Below are positions 33,324 through 36,105 of a stretch of 36,105 nucleotides of DNA, piece after piece. Under the pieces are notes generated by a model, which saw only the letters and a list, made by a program, of their open reading frames with translations, made no database searches and was not told where the DNA came from. The first letter of the stretch is position 1. The number at the start of each line of letters is the position of its first letter. This DNA is from Bacteroidota bacterium (GTDB lineage Bacteria; Bacteroidota; Bacteroidia; J057; JAJTIE01). The translations under genes and the position numbers were made by a program. The stretch is taken from positions 1 through 36,105 of the forward strand of contig JAHBTG010000024.1 of NCBI GenBank assembly GCA_019638695.1, written 5' to 3'.

Positions 33324-34430
33324 ATGCAGCAGCCCATTGCCATCACCGCCTGCCATCGGTTATGCCGTTCCCGGCCCCAGGCATTTTCCCTGCAAGAGGG
33401 GCTGCCGGTAGCTGCATTGCCGGCAGAAGTCGCGGCCGAACTGGCGGCGGCCACCGGCCATGCCCCCCTGCACAAACTGGACCCGGTCACGCGCATGGCA
33501 CTGCATTGCGGAATGGAAGCGGCGCGCAAGGCAGGCTGGGATGCCCGGGCCCAAAACGCCTGCGGCATCAATATTGGGACTGCCCGGGGAGCCACTTCCA
33601 CGCTGGAAGCCACCCACGCCCAGCTCCTGGCAGAGGGCAAGGTGCCCGCGCATACCTCACCCCACACCACTGCCGGACATATAGCAGCTACACTGGCCCA
33701 GGCACTGCAAACCGGGGGCCCTGCCTTTTGCCACAGCATCACCTGCAGCAGCAGCGCCTTCGCACTGGCCAATGCCGCTGCCTGGCTGCGGTCTGGCATG
33801 GCCACACATTTCCTCGCCGGGGGGACCGAAGCCCCGCTCACGCCATACATACTCGCCCAGATGAAAGCGCTGGGCATCTATGCTGCGGCGGAAGAATGGC
33901 CTTGCCGCCCCTTTACCGGCCAGGGGGGCATGTTACTGGGAGAAGGCGCAGCCGTCTTTGCCCTGCAGCCGGCGGCTCCGGGTGTGCCTGCATTGGGTTT
34001 TCTGCAGGGCTTTGGCTTTGGCAATGAGGCCATTCCCAGCGCCACGGGAATCAGCCCGCAAGGCACCTGCCTGCAACATTCCATGACACAGGCACTCACG
34101 GCCTTTGGCCGGAATCCGGATCTTATCCTGGCACATGCCCCGGGCACCCGCCAGGGAGATGCCGCCGAAAAAGCTGCCCTGCAGACGGTTTTCGGTCAGC
34201 AGATCCCCCCGGTATACAGTACCAAGTGGTACACAGGACACACTTTCGGGGCGGCAGCGGGCATTTCGCTGGCCATCGCACTGGACTTGCTGGCCGGGCA
34301 GCCGCTGCCTGTGCCCCCGTTTACAACGCCGGACTTCCACCTGCCGGGGCAGGTCAACAGTGTGCTCATCAACAGCGTGGGGTTTGGGGGAAATGCCGTG
34401 TCCTTTATCCTGACGCGCCACGCCGCATGA
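33324..34430 (+). CDS. Beta-ketoacyl synthase (FabF/FabB-like), coupled to bioF
   Basis: A 368-residue condensing enzyme of the KAS I/II family, shorter than the usual 405-415 residues. Seen: active-site Cys141 in ITCSSSAFA, His271 in LAHAPGTRQGD, Lys301 in STKWYTGH and His306, so the C-H-H triad with its lysine is intact, and the Gly-rich end NSVGFGGNAVSFIL. The N-terminal part is compressed and less conserved than in FabF. The TGA stop overlaps the ATG of bioF (ATGA at 34427-34430). Inference: a dedicated synthase for the acyl chain that feeds 8-amino-7-oxononanoate synthase, such as a pimeloyl precursor, rather than the housekeeping FabF. A polyketide- or aryl-polyene-type partner is the alternative. 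Confidence 0.85.
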   Translation: MQQPIAITACHRLCRSRPQAFSLQEGLPVAALPAEVAAELAAATGHAPLHKLDPVTRMALHCGMEAARKAGWDARAQNACGINIGTARGATSTLEATHAQLLAEGKVPAHTSPHTTAGHIAATLAQALQTGGPAFCHSITCSSSAFALANAAAWLRSGMATHFLAGGTEAPLTPYILAQMKALGIYAAAEEWPCRPFTGQGGMLLGEGAAVFALQPAAPGVPALGFLQGFGFGNEAIPSATGISPQGTCLQHSMTQALTAFGRNPDLILAHAPGTRQGDAAEKAALQTVFGQQIPPVYSTKWYTGHTFGAAAGISLAIALDLLAGQPLPVPPFTTPDFHLPGQVNSVLINSVGFGGNAVSFILTRHAA

Positions 34431-35554
34431 GCTGGGATGCGTACCTGAATGACCGGCTGGCGGCCCTGCGCCAGGCAGGGCTGTACCGTCAGCTGGAACC
34501 GCCGCTCCCCGGCGCCGATTTCTACAGCAACGACTACCTGGGCCTGGCGCGAGACCCTGCCTTGCACAGCCGCCTGGTAGAGCGTATCCGCCGGGAACCG
34601 CTGCTGGGCGCCAAGGGCAGCCGCCTGATCGGGGGCAACTCCCCGCTGGCCGAGGAGGTGGAGCAAGACATCGCCCGTTTTCACCGGGCAGAAGCCGCCC
34701 TGCTGTTCGGTTCGGGTTACCTGGCTAATATCGGGCTGTTCGCCGCGCTCACCACCCGGCAAGACACTATCCTGTACGATGCAGCCATCCATGCTTCCAT
34801 GCGCGACGGCATCCGGTTGAGCCTGGCGCATGCCCACAGTTTCCGCCACAATGACCTGGAGGACCTGCGGCAAAAGCTTACGCATGCCCGTGGTAACGTG
34901 CTGATCGCCACCGAGGGGCTCTTCAGTATGGATGGCGACCAGGCGCCGCTGGCAGCGCTGGCCGATCTCTGCGCACAAAGCGGCGCGCGGCTCGTGGTGG
35001 ACGAAGCCCACAGCGGCGGCATCCTGGGTCCGGAGGGGGCCGGACTGGCGGCGGCACCGGCCATTGCCCCATACTGCCTGGCCCGCATCTATACCTTTGG
35101 CAAAGCCCTGGGGTATCACGGCGCTGGTATCGTGGGCAGCCGCCTGCTGCGGGAAACGCTGGTCAACCTGGCCCGGTCGTTCATCTATACCACGGCATTG
35201 CCGCCCCACAGCCTGCTGGCCATACAGGAGGTGTATCGCCATCTGCCGGACCTCTCAACAGCCCGTGCGCAGTTGCAACAGCAGATCGCCCGCCTGCAGG
35301 AAGGACTGGCGGCCCGCGGCATCCCTTACCTCGGGGGCGAAGGCCCCATCTTTGCCATACCCATACCCGGAAATACGGCAGTGCAGGCCGTTTCGGCACA
35401 ACTTTTGCCAGAGGCGCGGGTGAAGGCCATCCGCAGCCCCACTGTGCCCCCGGGTACCGAACGGCTGCGGATCTGCCTGCATAGTTGTAACACCGAAGCA
35501 GAGATAGCGGCCCTCCTCAACCGCCTGGGCAGTATTCTAACTAAAAACCAATAG
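34427..35554 (+). CDS. bioF: 8-amino-7-oxononanoate synthase (BioF) or close alpha-oxoamine synthase
   Basis: A 375-residue PLP enzyme that condenses pimeloyl-ACP/CoA with L-alanine in biotin synthesis. Seen: FYSNDYLGLA at 32-41, GSRLIGGN at 64-71, the PLP-stacking His122 (AAIHASMRDG), VDEAHSGG with D192 and H195, and the Schiff-base lysine K226 in TFGKALGYHGA. The length and the FGKALG motif fit BioF better than serine palmitoyltransferase or KBL, but the acyl and amino-acid substrates cannot be proved from sequence. Translation is coupled to the upstream ketoacyl synthase through ATGA. No other bio genes are in view to the right before the window ends. Its TAG stop forms the first bases of a -7 element for the next gene. 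Confidence 0.82.
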   Translation: MSWDAYLNDRLAALRQAGLYRQLEPPLPGADFYSNDYLGLARDPALHSRLVERIRREPLLGAKGSRLIGGNSPLAEEVEQDIARFHRAEAALLFGSGYLANIGLFAALTTRQDTILYDAAIHASMRDGIRLSLAHAHSFRHNDLEDLRQKLTHARGNVLIATEGLFSMDGDQAPLAALADLCAQSGARLVVDEAHSGGILGPEGAGLAAAPAIAPYCLARIYTFGKALGYHGAGIVGSRLLRETLVNLARSFIYTTALPPHSLLAIQEVYRHLPDLSTARAQLQQQIARLQEGLAARGIPYLGGEGPIFAIPIPGNTAVQAVSAQLLPEARVKAIRSPTVPPGTERLRICLHSCNTEAEIAALLNRLGSILTKNQ

Positions 35555-35559
35555 TTTTG
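35552..35559 (+). promoter_or_regulatory. -7 promoter element (TAGTTTTG) built on the bioF stop codon
   Basis: Perfect match to TAnnTTTG whose first three bases are the TAG stop of bioF. It ends 5 nt before the ATG at 35565, so the predicted transcript is leaderless or nearly so. This is the clearest example of the stop-codon promoter pattern in the window. Confidence 0.5.
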
Positions 35560-35564
35560 CCGGC

Positions 35565-36041
35565 ATGGTAAAAGTTTTATTTGTCTGTATGGGTAATATC
35601 TGCCGCTCACCGATGGCAGAGAGCATCTTTAAACACCATGTGTTGCAGGCCGGCCTGCCAGACCACATAGGGGTGGACAGCGCCGGTACCGGCGGCTGGC
35701 ACGAAGGGGAGTTGCCCGACGTGCGCACCCTGAACATCCTCAACAAATATGGGCTGGACTCCCAGGCGCGCGCGCGGCAGATCCGCCCCAGGGATATGCG
35801 GGAATTCCACTACATCCTGGTGATGGACCGCACCAACTACAGCGCGGTGCAGCGCCTGCACGCCGGCAGGGAAAGCGCGGCCAAACTCCACCTGATGCGG
35901 GAGTTTGACCCGGAGCCCGGCGACGGCGAGGTGCCCGACCCCTACAGCGACCACGAGGAGGCTTTTGAGCATGTGTACCATATACTGGACCGCAGCACCC
36001 TCCACCTGCTGGGCCATATCCGCCAGCAGGAAGGGTTGTAA
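35565..36041 (+). CDS. Low-molecular-weight protein-tyrosine phosphatase
   Basis: A 158-residue phosphatase of the LMW-PTP (Wzb/YfkJ/PtpA-like) family. Seen: the N-terminal P-loop CMGNICRS, a C8-x5-R14 motif with S15, and the general-acid aspartate D125 in VPDPYSD. Length is normal. It removes phosphate from tyrosine (or arginine) residues in the cytoplasm; in many bacteria the partner is a capsule or exopolysaccharide tyrosine kinase, but no such kinase is nearby. It starts 10 nt after bioF with its own -7 element, so the link to biotin genes is probably only positional. Confidence 0.93.
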   Translation: MVKVLFVCMGNICRSPMAESIFKHHVLQAGLPDHIGVDSAGTGGWHEGELPDVRTLNILNKYGLDSQARARQIRPRDMREFHYILVMDRTNYSAVQRLHAGRESAAKLHLMREFDPEPGDGEVPDPYSDHEEAFEHVYHILDRSTLHLLGHIRQQEGL

Positions 36042-36064
36042 CGCACGAACGCCCCCGCACGCGC

Positions 36065-36100
36065 ACCCTGAGCACAGCGAAGGAACTCTGCCCACAGGGT
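36065..36100. repeat. Inverted repeat after the phosphatase gene
   Basis: ACCCTG at 36065-36070 and CAGGGT at 36095-36100 form a 6-bp inverted repeat with a 24-nt loop, 23 nt after the stop codon. The inner sequence CCTGAGCACAGCGAAGG resembles short dispersed extragenic elements seen in many bacterial genomes. It may be a terminator or a repeat copy; only one copy is visible here. Confidence 0.3.
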
Positions 36101-36105
36101 ACAGT

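Noticed and set aside
34427-35554. Serine palmitoyltransferase or KBL as the identity of the PLP enzyme
   Set aside because: The FGKALGYHGA lysine motif, 375-residue length and coupling to a ketoacyl synthase fit BioF better, though substrate specificity is not proven.
1-36105. Search for a mobile element, CRISPR array, toxin-antitoxin pair, phage-defence cassette or tRNA
   Set aside because: No transposase, integrase, repeat-spacer array, defence-type nuclease or helicase, or tRNA-like cloverleaf was recognised; the window looks like ordinary chromosomal core with envelope genes.

Overview
The window looks like chromosomal DNA from a GC-rich member of the Bacteroidota, most likely Chitinophagales or a relative. 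Three things point there. Two secreted proteases carry type IX secretion (T9SS) C-terminal sorting domains. Family types typical of the phylum are present, including a DUF5686 barrel with a carboxypeptidase-like regulatory domain, a PlsC-GNAT lipid acyltransferase fusion and a short-chain threonine dehydrogenase. Many genes are preceded by the Bacteroidota -7 promoter element (TAnnTTTG or a near variant). The species cannot be named from the sequence alone. I see no rRNA, tRNA, CRISPR array, insertion sequence, prophage or integrase; the content is core metabolism, envelope and secretion genes packed very tightly on both strands.

Layout, left to right. (1) 20-6703, minus strand: fadD-type acyl-CoA ligase, two tandem paralogous M43 zinc metalloproteases with PKD and T9SS sorting domains, and an RfaE2-type heptose-phosphate nucleotidyltransferase. 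(2) 6929-11250, plus strand: a flavodoxin-fold oxidoreductase, then a compact envelope-glycan unit of a large polytopic membrane protein, a GT2 polyprenyl-phosphate-type glycosyltransferase and a left-handed beta-helix transferase. (3) 11244-14223: a FabH-like ketoacyl synthase (minus) divergent from a two-domain PlsC+GNAT acyltransferase of the OlsF/glycine-lipid type (plus). (4) 14256-20281: a 950-residue secreted protein joining WG repeats to an FG-GAP/PQQ-like propeller (minus), a small secreted beta-sandwich-like protein (plus) and a DUF5686 outer-membrane protein (minus), with a symmetrical stem-loop between the last two. (5) 20425-21975: threonine 3-dehydrogenase (plus) facing a secreted eight-cysteine protein with a duplicated Cys pattern (minus). 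(6) 22016-29135, plus strand: prmA, a 1627-residue secreted protein of unknown function, a sensor-less histidine kinase and a NarL-type response regulator, with 4-bp overlap, 6-nt and 11-nt gaps. (7) panB (plus). (8) 30032-33182, minus strand: TPR protein, subtilisin-like protease and outer-membrane barrel in one operon. (9) 33324-36041, plus strand: a FabF-like ketoacyl synthase translationally coupled to bioF, then a low-molecular-weight tyrosine phosphatase.

Themes. Lipid and acyl chemistry recurs (fadD, FabH-like, PlsC-GNAT, KAS plus BioF), and so do envelope construction and secretion. The strongest candidates for something not described are the prmA / giant secreted protein / two-component operon, the three-gene glycan unit, and the TPR-protease-barrel operon. 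A regulatory pattern also stands out: several -7 elements lie only 4-7 nt before the start codon, and two of them use the stop codon of the upstream gene as their TA, which would give leaderless or nearly leaderless mRNAs.
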